From contig JAZKGQ010000009.1 of assembly GCA_040385825.1 (NCBI GenBank), positions 1-64,000 on the forward strand: a stretch of 64,000 bases of DNA, written 5' to 3'. A program made the translations under genes and the position numbers. This DNA is from JANNNF01 sp040385825 (lineage in GTDB: Bacteria > Pseudomonadota > Alphaproteobacteria > Rhodobacterales > Rhodobacteraceae). Below, piece by piece: positions 27,840 through 37,600 of the stretch (position 1 is the first letter of the stretch; the number at the start of each line of letters is the position of its first letter). The notes beneath the pieces were generated by a model. The model was not told where the DNA came from and searched no databases. It saw only the letters and a list, made by a program, of their open reading frames with translations.

Positions 27840-28718
27840 ATGTCTCAATTCTTTCAGGTGATGCTGTCCGGCCTTTCCACCGGGTCGATCTACGCACTGG
27901 CCGCCATCGGCTTTACCCTGGTCTGGCAGGCGGCCCAGACGGTGAACTTTGCCCAGGGCGAGTTTGTGATGCTGCCCGCCTTTTTCGTGCTGATCGGGAT
28001 TCACGCGCTTGGCCTGCCGCTGTGGCTGGCGCTGATCTTTGGTCTGATCGTGGCGGTGATCGTGCTGGGGGTGCTGTTCAAGCAGGTTATCGTGCAGCCG
28101 ATGCTGCCGGATGGCGGCTTGCCCCTGATCATCGCCACCATGGCACTGGGCATCTTGCTGAAGGAAAGCGTCAAGGAATTCTATGGCGCCGAGGCCCAGC
28201 CCTATCCGCAGCTTTTCCCGCTGGACGCCATCACCATCGGCGGGGCCGTCATTTCGGTTCAGGACGTGATGAACCTGGTGGTGGCCGTGGTCGTGGTGAT
28301 CGGTCTGACGATGTTCCTCAACCGCACCCGCACCGGGCGCTGCATGCAGGCCACGGCGCAGAACCCCGGCGTGGCCGAGATCCTGGGCGTGAACATCCGC
28401 CGGATGGTGCTGTACACCTTCCTGATCAACGCAGGCCTTGCGGCGCTGGCCTCGTTCCTGATCTCGCCGATCTATCTGGCCAAGTTTTCCAACGGCGAAT
28501 CCATCGGCATGATCGCCTTCATCGCGGCCATCGTCGGCGGCTTCAACCAGATCCGTGGGGCCATCGCGGGCGGGCTGCTGATCGGCGTGGTGGACAACAT
28601 CACCGCCACCTACATCACCGCCGAGTATCGCGCCGCCGTGCCGCTCTTGCTGTTGATCGGGATTATCCTGCTGAAGCCCGAAGGGCTTCTGGGCACCAAG
28701 GAAGGGAGGGCCGTCTGA
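27840..28718 (+). CDS. livH: branched-chain-type ABC transporter, permease LivH
   Basis: A 292-residue inner-membrane permease. GLSTGSIYALAAIGFTLVW near the N terminus and VNFAQGEF are hallmark LivH sequences; GLAALASFLISPI and a conserved IVGGFNQIRGAIAGGLLIGV near 235-255 follow. It pairs with the LivM permease to form the translocation channel. Its TGA overlaps the ATG of the next gene, so translation is coupled. Confidence 0.9.
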   Translation: MSQFFQVMLSGLSTGSIYALAAIGFTLVWQAAQTVNFAQGEFVMLPAFFVLIGIHALGLPLWLALIFGLIVAVIVLGVLFKQVIVQPMLPDGGLPLIIATMALGILLKESVKEFYGAEAQPYPQLFPLDAITIGGAVISVQDVMNLVVAVVVVIGLTMFLNRTRTGRCMQATAQNPGVAEILGVNIRRMVLYTFLINAGLAALASFLISPIYLAKFSNGESIGMIAFIAAIVGGFNQIRGAIAGGLLIGVVDNITATYITAEYRAAVPLLLLIGIILLKPEGLLGTKEGRAV

Positions 28719-29698
28719 TGCTGCGCACCTGGAAAGCACCGCTTCTGGCCATCCTTGGCCTGATCCTGCTGCTGCTGGCCCCGATCGGGCAGGGCAATTA
28801 CATCATCTACACGCTGTGTTCGTGGATGGTGTTTTCTATCGCCGCGATGGGGCTGAACCTGACATTGGGCTATGCCGGGCAGATCAGCCTGGCACAGGCC
28901 GCCTTCATGGCCATCGGCGCCTATACCGTCGCGATCATGACGCTGGCGGGGTGGCACTGGGTGGTGGCGGCCCCCATCGGGGTGTTCTTCTGCTTTGTCA
29001 TCGGGCTGGCGCTTGGCTTCCCGGCGCTGCGGGTCAAGGGGCACTTTCTGGCCTTCATCACGCTGGCCTTCAACACGCTGGTTTTTCTGGTCGCCCGCAA
29101 CGAGGATTGGCTGACCGGAGGCGCGCTTGGCAAGGTCGGCATGCCGCGCCCGTCGTTCTTCGGTTTTGGCACCGGGCAGCAGATCAGCTTTTACTACTTT
29201 ACCCTTGTGATCTTCGTGATCGCGGCGCTGCTGATGTATGGCATCGTGCGGTCGCCCTGGGGGCGGGCCTTCAAGGCGTTGCGGGAAAACCCGGTCAGGG
29301 CGGAAAGCCTGGGCCTGGACACCCGGATGATCACTCTTCTGGCCTTTGCCATCGGGTCTGCCTATGGCGGGCTGGCGGGGGCGCTGATCTCGCCGCTGGT
29401 GCAGTTCATCGAGCCGGGGTCGTTCGCGGTTCACCACTCGTTGCGCATCCTGCTGATGGTCGTGGTCGGCGGGTCGGGCTTTTTCTACGGGCCGATGCTG
29501 GGCGCCGCCGTGGTCATCCTGATGCCCGAAGTGCTGCGCTTTACCGAAGGCTATTACCTGATCATCTATGCGGTCATGGTGATCGTGCTGATGGTGTTCT
29601 GCCCCTCGGGGTTGATCGGGGTCTATGGCAAGCTGCGCGACAGGTTCTTTCCCAAGGTCGTGGTGCGGGCCGACATGCAGCAGGGGGCGCAACTGTGA
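28718..29698 (+). CDS. livM: branched-chain-type ABC transporter, permease LivM
   Basis: A 326-residue second permease. GLNLTLGYAGQISLAQAAF followed by MAIGAYT is the LivM signature. PALRVKGHFLAFITLAFN and ENPVRAESLGLDTRM are conserved cytoplasmic parts. ATG 28718 lies within the livH stop (TGATG). It ends in GTGA, shared with the start of livG. About eight to ten hydrophobic segments. Confidence 0.9.
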   Translation: MLRTWKAPLLAILGLILLLLAPIGQGNYIIYTLCSWMVFSIAAMGLNLTLGYAGQISLAQAAFMAIGAYTVAIMTLAGWHWVVAAPIGVFFCFVIGLALGFPALRVKGHFLAFITLAFNTLVFLVARNEDWLTGGALGKVGMPRPSFFGFGTGQQISFYYFTLVIFVIAALLMYGIVRSPWGRAFKALRENPVRAESLGLDTRMITLLAFAIGSAYGGLAGALISPLVQFIEPGSFAVHHSLRILLMVVVGGSGFFYGPMLGAAVVILMPEVLRFTEGYYLIIYAVMVIVLMVFCPSGLIGVYGKLRDRFFPKVVVRADMQQGAQL

Positions 29699-30450
29699 AC
29701 ATCCAGACAAAACCAATCCTGCAGGTCCGCGACATTTCCAAGACCTTCGGGGCGATCAAGGCGGTGAACGGCGTCAGCTTTGACGTGCAGCCCGGCGAGA
29801 TCCTGGGCCTGATCGGCCCCAACGGATCGGGCAAATCGACCCTGTTCAACTGCATCCTTGGCCAGTTGACCCCCGATACCGGCACCGTCGAGGTCAAGGG
29901 CCAGTCGGTGTCGGGCAAGCGCGCCTGTGACCTGAACAAGCTGGGCGTCGGGCGCACGTTTCAGCAACTGTCGGTGTTTCCCGACATGACCGTGCTGGAC
30001 AACATCATCGCCGCCGGGCAGGAACACAAGGGCACCCTTCTGGGGCGCCTGTTCGGCGCGCCCGATGCCGGGCTGACGGCCGAGGCCGACAAGCTGATCG
30101 CCTTCTTCCGGCTGCAACATCTGCGCGACACAAGGGCGGGGTCGCTGTCCTATGGGCAGCAGAAACTGGTCGATGCGGCGATGGCCTTCATGGCCGGGCC
30201 GGGGCTGGTGCTGCTGGACGAACCGGCGGGCGGGGTGAACCTGACCATGCTGGCCAACCTGAAGGACCGGCTGATCGCCTTCAACCGCGAACATGGCACG
30301 ACCTTTGTGGTGATCGAGCACAACATGGAATTCGTGATGTCGCTGTGCACCCGCATCATCGTGCTGGCCGAAGGCGCCATCATCGCCGAAGGCCGGCCGG
30401 ACGAGATCAAATCCAACCAAACCGTCATTGACGCCTATCTGGGGGGCTGA
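29695..30450 (+). CDS. livG: branched-chain-type ABC transporter, ATP-binding protein LivG
   Basis: A 251-residue ATPase. GPNGSGKSTLFNCI (Walker A), LSYGQQKLVDAA (signature), LVLLDEPAGGVN (Walker B) and a switch histidine in VVIEHNMEFVM. The GTG start at 29695 overlaps the livM stop by 4 bases; family similarity begins at once (VRDISKTFGAIKAVNGV). It energises the LivHM channel together with LivF. Confidence 0.9.
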   Translation: MNIQTKPILQVRDISKTFGAIKAVNGVSFDVQPGEILGLIGPNGSGKSTLFNCILGQLTPDTGTVEVKGQSVSGKRACDLNKLGVGRTFQQLSVFPDMTVLDNIIAAGQEHKGTLLGRLFGAPDAGLTAEADKLIAFFRLQHLRDTRAGSLSYGQQKLVDAAMAFMAGPGLVLLDEPAGGVNLTMLANLKDRLIAFNREHGTTFVVIEHNMEFVMSLCTRIIVLAEGAIIAEGRPDEIKSNQTVIDAYLGG

Positions 30451-30453
30451 ACC

Positions 30454-31176
30454 ATGCTGGAACTGAAAGACCTGTTTGGCGGATATGGCAAGATCACCAT
30501 TCTGAACGGCGTCAACTTCACCATCCCCAAAGGGTCGATCACCACGGTAATCGGCCCGAACGGGGCGGGCAAGTCGACGGTGTTCAAGGCGGTGTTCGGG
30601 CTGTTGAACATCCAGTCCGGTCAGGTGCTGCTGAACGGGCAGGACGTGACGCGGCAAAAACCGGTGCAGATGATCGCGCATGGCGTGACCTATGTGCCGC
30701 AGGGCCGCAACGTGGTGCCGCAGCTGTCGGTCTATCACAATCTGGAGCTTGGCGGCATCACCGCCCCCGATCAGGCGAAGGTCCGCGCGCGGATCGAGCA
30801 GGTGATGGACCAGTTCCCGATGCTGCGCCAGCGCATGCACCAGAAGGCGATCGAACTGTCGGGCGGTCAGCAGAAGCAGCTGGAAATCGCCCGTGCCCTG
30901 CTGCTGGACCCCAGGCTGATCCTGATTGACGAGCCGTCCATCGGTCTGTCGCCCAATCTGGTTCAGGACGTGTTCGAGACGCTGAAGCGCCTGCGCGACA
31001 ATGGCGTGACCATCCTGATGGTGGAACAGAACGCCAAGGCGGCGCTGGCGATGTCGGATTACGGGCTGGTGCTGGAACTGGGGCAAACCCGGATGTTCGA
31101 CCGCGCCTCGACCCTTCTGGCCGATCCGCGCGTGGGGCGGCTGTTTCTGGGCGGGTCCATCGAGGATGCGGCCTGA
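30454..31176 (+). CDS. livF: branched-chain-type ABC transporter, ATP-binding protein LivF
   Basis: A 240-residue second ATPase. GPNGAGKSTVFKAVFGL (Walker A), YVPQGRNVVPQLSV (Q-loop region), LSGGQQKQLEIARALL (signature) and LILIDEPSIGLSPN (Walker B). It starts 3 bases after livG and is the last gene of the operon. Only 4 bases separate its stop from that of the convergent AEC carrier gene, and no terminator is visible between them. Confidence 0.9.
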   Translation: MLELKDLFGGYGKITILNGVNFTIPKGSITTVIGPNGAGKSTVFKAVFGLLNIQSGQVLLNGQDVTRQKPVQMIAHGVTYVPQGRNVVPQLSVYHNLELGGITAPDQAKVRARIEQVMDQFPMLRQRMHQKAIELSGGQQKQLEIARALLLDPRLILIDEPSIGLSPNLVQDVFETLKRLRDNGVTILMVEQNAKAALAMSDYGLVLELGQTRMFDRASTLLADPRVGRLFLGGSIEDAA

Positions 31177-31180
31177 AGCG

Positions 31181-32110
31181 CTACAGCACGCCCAGCACCC
31201 AGATCCAGAAGCCGATGGTGCCGAAACAGACGACCGTGGCCGCCAGAAGGGCGGTCGCGGTCAACAGTTGCAGCCCCGCACGCTGGCCCAGCAGCGAATA
31301 GATCGACACCATCGGCACCGCCGCGAACAGCACCCCGCCCGCCAGCATGGCGGGGTCCATCCCCGGCACCAGCGACAGCGCGGCCCAGGTTGCCAGCGGA
31401 TGCAGGATCAGCTTGCCCCCCAGCAGCAGCCCCACCCCGCCATAATCGCGGCCCAGTGGCAGCGAGGCCAGCGTGCCGCCGATCACGAACAGCGCCGCGG
31501 GCGACGACATGCGGGCCAGAATGTCAAAGGTCTGCATCACCGGCGCGGGCAGGCGCAGGCCCAGCCCCTGCACCACCAGCGCCGCCACCAGCGCCACCAC
31601 CAGCGGATTGCGCAGGAAATCCCACAAGATGGGCTTCAGACCCTGCCGCCCCCCCTCTGCCGCCGTGAAGGACAACAGGATCAGGGTCAGCGGAATGATG
31701 ATCAGATTCTCGACCACCATGTTCTGCGCAAGGATCGTCGTCGCCCACGGCCCCATCAGCGCAAGCACGATGGGATAGCCCATGAACCCGCTGTTGGATG
31801 CCGAAACCCCCAGACCCGCCACCGCCGCCTGCGGCACCGACCGGCCAAAGCCGAACCGCATCACCGCCGCCCCCAGCCCGAACATCGCCAGCGACGCCGC
31901 CGCATAGGCCAGGATGTAGCCAAGGTTCATCTGCGCGCCCGGCGTCACCTCGGACACCGCCTTGAAGATCAGCGCGGGCAACGCAATGCGGATCACCAGA
32001 TCGCCCAGCGGACGGATGTTTGCGGCAGGAACATAGCCGGTCCGCACGGCGACAAAGCCGATCAGGATGACCGAAAACAGCGGCAGGATGGCGTTCAGAA
32101 CCGCGATCAT
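31181..32110 (-). CDS. AEC-family (auxin efflux carrier-type) transporter
   Basis: A 309-residue membrane protein with two five-helix halves: FSVILIGFVAVRTGYV at the start, ASNSGFMGYPIVLALMG in the first crossover, and PMVSIYSLLGQRAG in the second. Bacterial members move malonate, malate or other organic acids, or act as efflux carriers. ATG 32110 begins the hydrophobic sequence; an open frame further upstream is not protein-like. It lies 79 bases after the aroE-like gene and probably belongs to its operon. Confidence 0.8.
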   Translation of the reverse strand: MIAVLNAILPLFSVILIGFVAVRTGYVPAANIRPLGDLVIRIALPALIFKAVSEVTPGAQMNLGYILAYAAASLAMFGLGAAVMRFGFGRSVPQAAVAGLGVSASNSGFMGYPIVLALMGPWATTILAQNMVVENLIIIPLTLILLSFTAAEGGRQGLKPILWDFLRNPLVVALVAALVVQGLGLRLPAPVMQTFDILARMSSPAALFVIGGTLASLPLGRDYGGVGLLLGGKLILHPLATWAALSLVPGMDPAMLAGGVLFAAVPMVSIYSLLGQRAGLQLLTATALLAATVVCFGTIGFWIWVLGVL

Positions 32111-32189
32111 GCAGATCCCCTCTCTGGCCTGGGCAAGACGTGAACCACGGGCCGGGCGCAGGCCCGTGCCACTGCAACCGGGGCGTTGT

Positions 32190-33032
32190 TCACAGCGGCT
32201 CGGGGCGGGCCAGATCGTCGCGCAGCCGCTGATAGTCCAGCGGCAGGCCGGTAAAGATCGACCAGGCATCGACACCCTGCCCGATGAACAGCTCATACCC
32301 CGAAATGATGCGCAAACCTGCCGCGGCGGCATCTTGCAGAAACCTTGTGTCGACCGGGGTGTATACCGCGTCAAAGGCCCAGACGGCCCCGGCCATTGCG
32401 GCGCGGGGCAGCGGCGTTCCGTCATGGCCCACCATGCCGACCGGGGTGCAGTTGATCAGCCCCGCCGCCCCCGCCGCCAGATCCGCCGCATCGGTGCCGC
32501 AGCGCAACGTCAGTCCGGGCCGCGCCGCCACCAGCGCCGCCGCCAGGGCCTGCGCCTTGGCCAGGTCGCGGTCGGCGATGCGGATTTCGGTCAGCCCGAG
32601 GGCGACCAGCCCGAAGGCCACCGCCTTGCCCACCCCGCCCGCGCCGATCATCAGCACAGGTCCGGGCGCGGCGGTGCCCAGCACACGGCGATAGGCGGCG
32701 ATGAAGCCCGAATGGTCGGTGTTGAACCCGTGCGGGCCGCCGTCATCGAACAGCACGGTATTGACCGCCCCGATGGCCCGCACCAGCGGATCGTCGATCC
32801 GGACCTTGGCGGCGGCGCGTTCCTTGTAGGGGTAGGTCACGTTGATGCCGCGATAGCCGCCCTGTGCCACGCGGGCGAACAGGCTGTCGAAATCCAGGCC
32901 CATGTCATGCGGCACCAGCGGTTCATAGCTGACCACACGCCCGTTCTGCGCGCCCGCCAGACGGTGCAGGCGGGGCGACTGCGATCGGGCAATGTTGTCA
33001 CCGATCAGGCCAAGGCGGATCGTATCGTTCAC
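32190..33032 (-). CDS. shikimate/quinate dehydrogenase-family oxidoreductase
   Basis: A 280-residue enzyme of the AroE family. N-terminal substrate lobe: LIGDNIARSQSPRLHRLAG (the S-x-S that binds the hydroxyls), NVTYPYKERAA (catalytic lysine) and FNTDHSGF (catalytic Asp). C-terminal Rossmann lobe: LMIGAGGVGKAVAFGLV; INCTPVGMVGH is conserved. It starts at GTG 33032 with AAGGGG upstream. AroE itself keeps N-V-T-x-P-x-K, seen here. Its place beside a LysR gene and transporters, rather than other aro genes, favours a catabolic quinate/shikimate role. Confidence 0.82.
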   Translation of the reverse strand: MNDTIRLGLIGDNIARSQSPRLHRLAGAQNGRVVSYEPLVPHDMGLDFDSLFARVAQGGYRGINVTYPYKERAAAKVRIDDPLVRAIGAVNTVLFDDGGPHGFNTDHSGFIAAYRRVLGTAAPGPVLMIGAGGVGKAVAFGLVALGLTEIRIADRDLAKAQALAAALVAARPGLTLRCGTDAADLAAGAAGLINCTPVGMVGHDGTPLPRAAMAGAVWAFDAVYTPVDTRFLQDAAAAGLRIISGYELFIGQGVDAWSIFTGLPLDYQRLRDDLARPEPL

Positions 33033-33196
33033 GGTTGGACCCCTTTGCCCAGATTTCGGGGCGCGGTCCGGACGGTGGCCTTGCCATGGCCCGACCCGAA
33101 CAGGACTGTCCCTGTCCGCAGCGCCAGACGGCACGCGAACGCACAAAGCATGGGTGGGACCACGGATAACTGCAAATACCGCGAGTGCGATGGCCT

Positions 33197-33209
33197 TAAC
33201 GTCATGTTA
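33197..33209. promoter_or_regulatory. LysR-type box between lysR and the aroE-like gene
   Basis: TAACGTCATGTTA fits T-N11-A and matches the palindrome at 26465-26477 in 12 of 13 bases, with matching flanks TTAAC and CGA. It overlaps the stop codon of the lysR gene and lies about 165 bases upstream of the aroE-like start. A shared regulator, most simply the adjacent LysR, is inferred. Confidence 0.6.
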
Positions 33210-34142
33210 CGATGACGCCTGCGGCAGCGTGTCCCAAGTCTCACGCGAGGTCGCATGCACCAGTTCGCGGCGAAACCGTTCTATGGTGAATTCGGCAAAG
33301 CTGGACAATTGCCGCCCGTGCTTTTTCAGCACATAGGCGGTGATCGTGGCGGGTTCGCTCAACGGGCGGCGGACCAGACCGGGCAGATAGACTTCGGCCA
33401 CCGAAAACTCGTCAATCACCGCCACGCCAAGACCATGGCGCACCAGACTGACCAGGGTCTGCGCGAACCGCCCGCGCATCGTGTACCGCGGCTCGATGCC
33501 TGCATCGCGGAACGGCTGTGACAGCGCCCGCCCGTAGGGATCCCCCGGCTCGACACCGATCACGGCCTCGCGCGCGATGTCATGCACCGAGATGCTGGAC
33601 TGTGCCGCCAGACGATGCCCTTCGGGAATGATCGCAACCAGCCGGCCCTGCACCAGCACGGTGTTTTCCACCGCCGGATTCTCGATGGGCGAGGACATCA
33701 CCACAAACTCGCCACGTTCCAGCAGAAGATAGTCAAGCGTCTCTTCGATCTTGAGGATGTCGAGATCGATATAGAGGTCGGGAAAGCGATGCCGCACTTT
33801 GGCGATGGCCCGTGCGGCGATGAACTGGGCGATGGAGGGCGCAGAGGCAAAGGACAGCGTGACATCCGCCCCCTTTTGCAGCGACGAGACGGCGGTGTTC
33901 AGGTTTTCCATCTGGCGATAGACCTGATGGATCATCTCGAAAATGGATTGCGCCTCGGATGCGGGAATGAACAGGCCTGCCTTGCGCTCGAACAGCCGCA
34001 CGCCAAGGGATTCTTCCGTATGCTTTATCAGACGGCTGATCCCCGGTGCCGAGACGTTCAGAAAATCTGCCGCCCCCTGAATCGTCCCGGCCATCATGAC
34101 CGCACGCACAACTTCAACTTGCCGGAGGGTGAGTTCCTTCAT
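33207..34142 (-). CDS. LysR-family transcriptional regulator
   Basis: A 311-residue activator. The N-terminal winged helix is ELTLRQVEVVRAVMMAGTIQ, then GAADFLNVSAPGISRLIKHT as the helix-turn-helix. The effector domain follows from about residue 90 (ADVTLSFASAPSIAQFIAA). ATG 34142 is chosen because the conserved helix begins there. It reads in the same direction as the aroE-like and AEC genes and is the best candidate to bind the two T-N11-A boxes. Confidence 0.85.
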   Translation of the reverse strand: MKELTLRQVEVVRAVMMAGTIQGAADFLNVSAPGISRLIKHTEESLGVRLFERKAGLFIPASEAQSIFEMIHQVYRQMENLNTAVSSLQKGADVTLSFASAPSIAQFIAARAIAKVRHRFPDLYIDLDILKIEETLDYLLLERGEFVVMSSPIENPAVENTVLVQGRLVAIIPEGHRLAAQSSISVHDIAREAVIGVEPGDPYGRALSQPFRDAGIEPRYTMRGRFAQTLVSLVRHGLGVAVIDEFSVAEVYLPGLVRRPLSEPATITAYVLKKHGRQLSSFAEFTIERFRRELVHATSRETWDTLPQASS

Positions 34143-34692
34143 CGCGTCAATCTGGCGAACTTGCCGCCACAAGTAAAGCACCGCTGCGGGCAGCGGGGCG
34201 TGCTGCGCCGCAGGATGCCGGTGAAACGGCCTGTGCAATCTGGGGTGGAAAATTCTTTGAGCAGGCCGGAAACCATGGTATAAGAATCATGTTTTCAAAG
34301 GTGGATTTCCGATTGCGCGCTCACAAGGCGCTGTGTCTGATTTTGAATTGCCCGCGTTGTGTTGTGATTGAAAGAAGTGTTTGCCTGATGGCAAAGCCGG
34401 TTCCGCATGGATCTGACCCGTTGCAGCGCAGTCGGCGTTTTGCCGACCCTCATGCGCTTGTGTAAAGAGTGCCGCATCCTGGCCTGCCGAACACAGATGA
34501 TCTTCGCAAAGACCGACGGGCCGGGGTTTTTCCGGCCCGATCCTGACGCCTGTTGAACCGAAGGAATTTTGCAATCCCCTCGCCGGATCTGGCGGGCCTG
34601 TCGGGAACAGGCCGCTGGTGCGGCGCCATTTCAGCCCGCTGTGTCGGTCGCGCCAAAGGCGGGTGCGACACGCATGATCAAGGAGGAACATC
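34143..34692. other. 550-base intergenic region lysR / subtilase gene
   Basis: No gene is convincing here. It contains GTCGGC-N5-GCCGAC (34431-34447), a weak partial LysR-box look-alike (AATCATGTT, 34285-34293), and a leader hairpin with GTGTCG and CGACAC arms (34641-34671) directly before the AAGGAGG ribosome site (34680-34686) of the subtilase gene. The lysR promoter should be at its left end. Confidence 0.4.
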
Positions 34693-37600
34693 ATGTCTCC
34701 CACGCAAAGCCTGCACATCCGCGTTTTCGACACATCGCGCGCGCCTCTGGCCGGTGCCGAGGTCGAGGTTGACGGCCGCCAGGTGCGGCCGCTGGCCGCG
34801 CCCGGCCAGTACGAGGCCAAGGGCCTGCCACAGGGCAAGGTCCGCGTCCGGGTTGTCGCAAGCGGGCTGGAGGCCGAGGTCCGCGAGGTCGAGATCGGCC
34901 CGGCCCGGACCGAGGCGATCTTCATTCTGGGCCAGATCGGTCAGCCCTTCTACCGGCGCAGCGGTGCCAGGGTGCCGTTCGACCCGCCGCAGGGTGCAGT
35001 CGGTGTGACGCTGCGGCAGGCCAAGGGCGCGGACGGGGCCGCCCTGCGCCAGATCGGCGCCGAACTGGGCGGGATGGACCGTATCGCCATCAAGGCTCCG
35101 GGGCTTCTTGTGGCGCATGTCGCGCCTGCGCGTGCGGCGACGATGGTGCGCGCGCTGCGCCAGCGCCCCGAGGTGGTGGCCGCCGGGCCGGTCGCCTATG
35201 ACCGGGACGGCGGGCTTGCCTTTTTCACCGGCAGCATCGTCGTGCAGATGGAACCCGGTCAAGAGGGGTCCGCCGGAGGGCTTGCCGAACGCTATGGGCT
35301 GACCCTTGCCCGCAAGCTGACCCTGCCGGGCTTTGTGGTGATGATGCAGGACGATCCCGAACTGGACCGGCTGCTGCTGGCAGCCGAGGCCCTGTCGCAG
35401 GAACCCGGCGTGCGGTCAGCCGAGCCTGAACTGGCCTACAGTCTTGAATTTGATGCGGTGACCCCGACCGACGAACTGGCGGACGATCAGTGGCACCTGA
35501 CGGTTTCGCGCCTGCCTGAGGCCTGGCAACGCCTGCGCGACGCCAACCCGCCCGGCACGCTGCCGGGGTCTGCCGCCGACCAGAGCTTTGGCCGCGCCGA
35601 GGTGATCGTGGCGGTGGTCGATTCCGGCGTCGAATCGCAGACCGATGGCGGCGGCAACGTGACGCCGACGCACCCGGACTTTCAGGGCACGGTGTCGGAC
35701 GGCCAGCCCAAGGTCGTCACCTTCTTTGATTTCGCCAACATGGCGGCAAACAACAATGCGCCAAACGGCGATCACGGCATCCAGTGCGCGGGCGTGGCGG
35801 TGGCAACCGCGCTGAACGCCTCGCCGGTTGCGGGCGAGGAGGAGGGCGTGGTCGGGGCCGCGCCGAACTGCCGCCTGCTTGCCATTCAGGCCCCGATCGG
35901 CGGGCCGGAAACGGTGTTCTCCGACCTATATCTCTGGACCTCGGGCCGCCCGCATGCCTCGACCGACCCGGCCTGGCCTGCGGCCCTGGCGCGGGGGGCC
36001 GATGTGATCAGCAACAGCCATGGCGGGCTCAACCCGGCGGTATTTCCGGTGTCGGCGCTGATGACGGCCACGTTCGAGGATATCACCGACAATGCGCTTG
36101 GCGGTATCGGCACGATCATGTGCTTTTCGGCAGGCAACGCCGATGTGGAATTCGCGGCAGAGCGTCCCTGGGCCAACCATCCGCGCACCATCGGGGTTGC
36201 GGCCTCGAACGAAAATGACGTGAAGGCAAGCTATTCGAATTTTGGCGATGGCATCGACCTCTGCGCGCCCAGCAGCGATGCGGCGCTTGGCCTGCGCGAG
36301 ATCACGACAACCGCGATGCCCGGTGGCGGCAACCTTGTCGGGCACACCGGCGGCCCGATGGACTATACCGACGGGTTCGGCGGCACCTCCTCGGCCACGC
36401 CCTTTACCGCCGGGATTGCGGCCTTGCTGCGCAGCATGGACCCGACGCTGACCTGGGCCGAAGTGCGCAACATCCTGCAGCGGACCGCCAGCAAGATCGA
36501 CTTTGCCAATACAGACGCCGATGGCGCCTGGCGCGATACCGATGGCGACGGGGTGGCAGATTACAGCAACTGGTACGGGTTTGGCCGTGTCGATGCGGAA
36601 AAGGCGGTCTGTGTCGCGCGGACCAGTGTCGATCTGCTGACCCCGACCCTTGCGTTCCTTGACGTGCCCGAGGATGAAACGACCCTGCGCGCCATATCCT
36701 TCCGCGTCCAGAGCAGCCGCACCCGCACGTTCCGCGTCACCAGCGGCCCGGTGACCACCACAGGGCCGGCAGACAGCTTTGTGCTGCATGCAGGCGGGGT
36801 TGCGGCACATGCGGGCAGGTTCGACTGCGTGGCAACGGTGGCGCGCATCTGGGTGCGCTATACCGCAACGGCGGCAGGCGACACCGCCACAGGCAGCGTC
36901 GAGGTGAGTTGTGATGAAACCGGCGAGGTCTGGACAATCCCGATCAGCGCCAATGTGGTGGAACGCCCGCGCGCGGCGCTGGTTCTGTCGATGGACCGGT
37001 CCGGCAGCATGGATGAGCTTGCAGGCGACGGGCGGCTGAAGATCGAACTGCTGCGCGACAGTGCCGCCGTGGTGCCCGCGCTGGCGCAGGACGACACCGG
37101 GCTGGGGGCTGTGTCCTGGGACAGCGATGCCGATGTCGCCGGGGCCATGGCGGTGACGGACGCGGGGCCGGACCTGTTCGGGGCAGGGCGGGTCGCGCTT
37201 CAGACCCATGTGTCGGGCCATGACACCAACCTTGCGGGCATGACGGCAATCGGCGACGGCGTGCTGGCCGCACAGGGCCTGCTGGATGCCGCGTCCTCGG
37301 CCTATCAGATCAAGGCGATGGTGGTGCTGACCGATGGCCGCGAAACCGAAAGCCTGTATCTGTCGGAACTGCCGGCGGGCAGCATCAACGGTCAGGTCTT
37401 TGCCATCGGCCTTGGCACCGCCGAAGGCATTCAGCCCGCAGCGCTGGCCACCCTGACCGGTGAACGCGAGGGCTATCTGCTGATGACGGGGGCGATGACG
37501 GCGGATGATTATTTTTTGCTGGCGAAATACTATCAGCAGGTGCTGGCCGGGGTGTCCAATCTGGAGATTGTGGTGGACCCGGACGGCTGGCTGCAACCGG

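Noticed and set aside
34431..34447. GTCGGC-N5-GCCGAC hairpin as terminator or riboswitch
   Set aside because: Only six base pairs with no T run and no further conserved structure; common by chance in GC-rich DNA.
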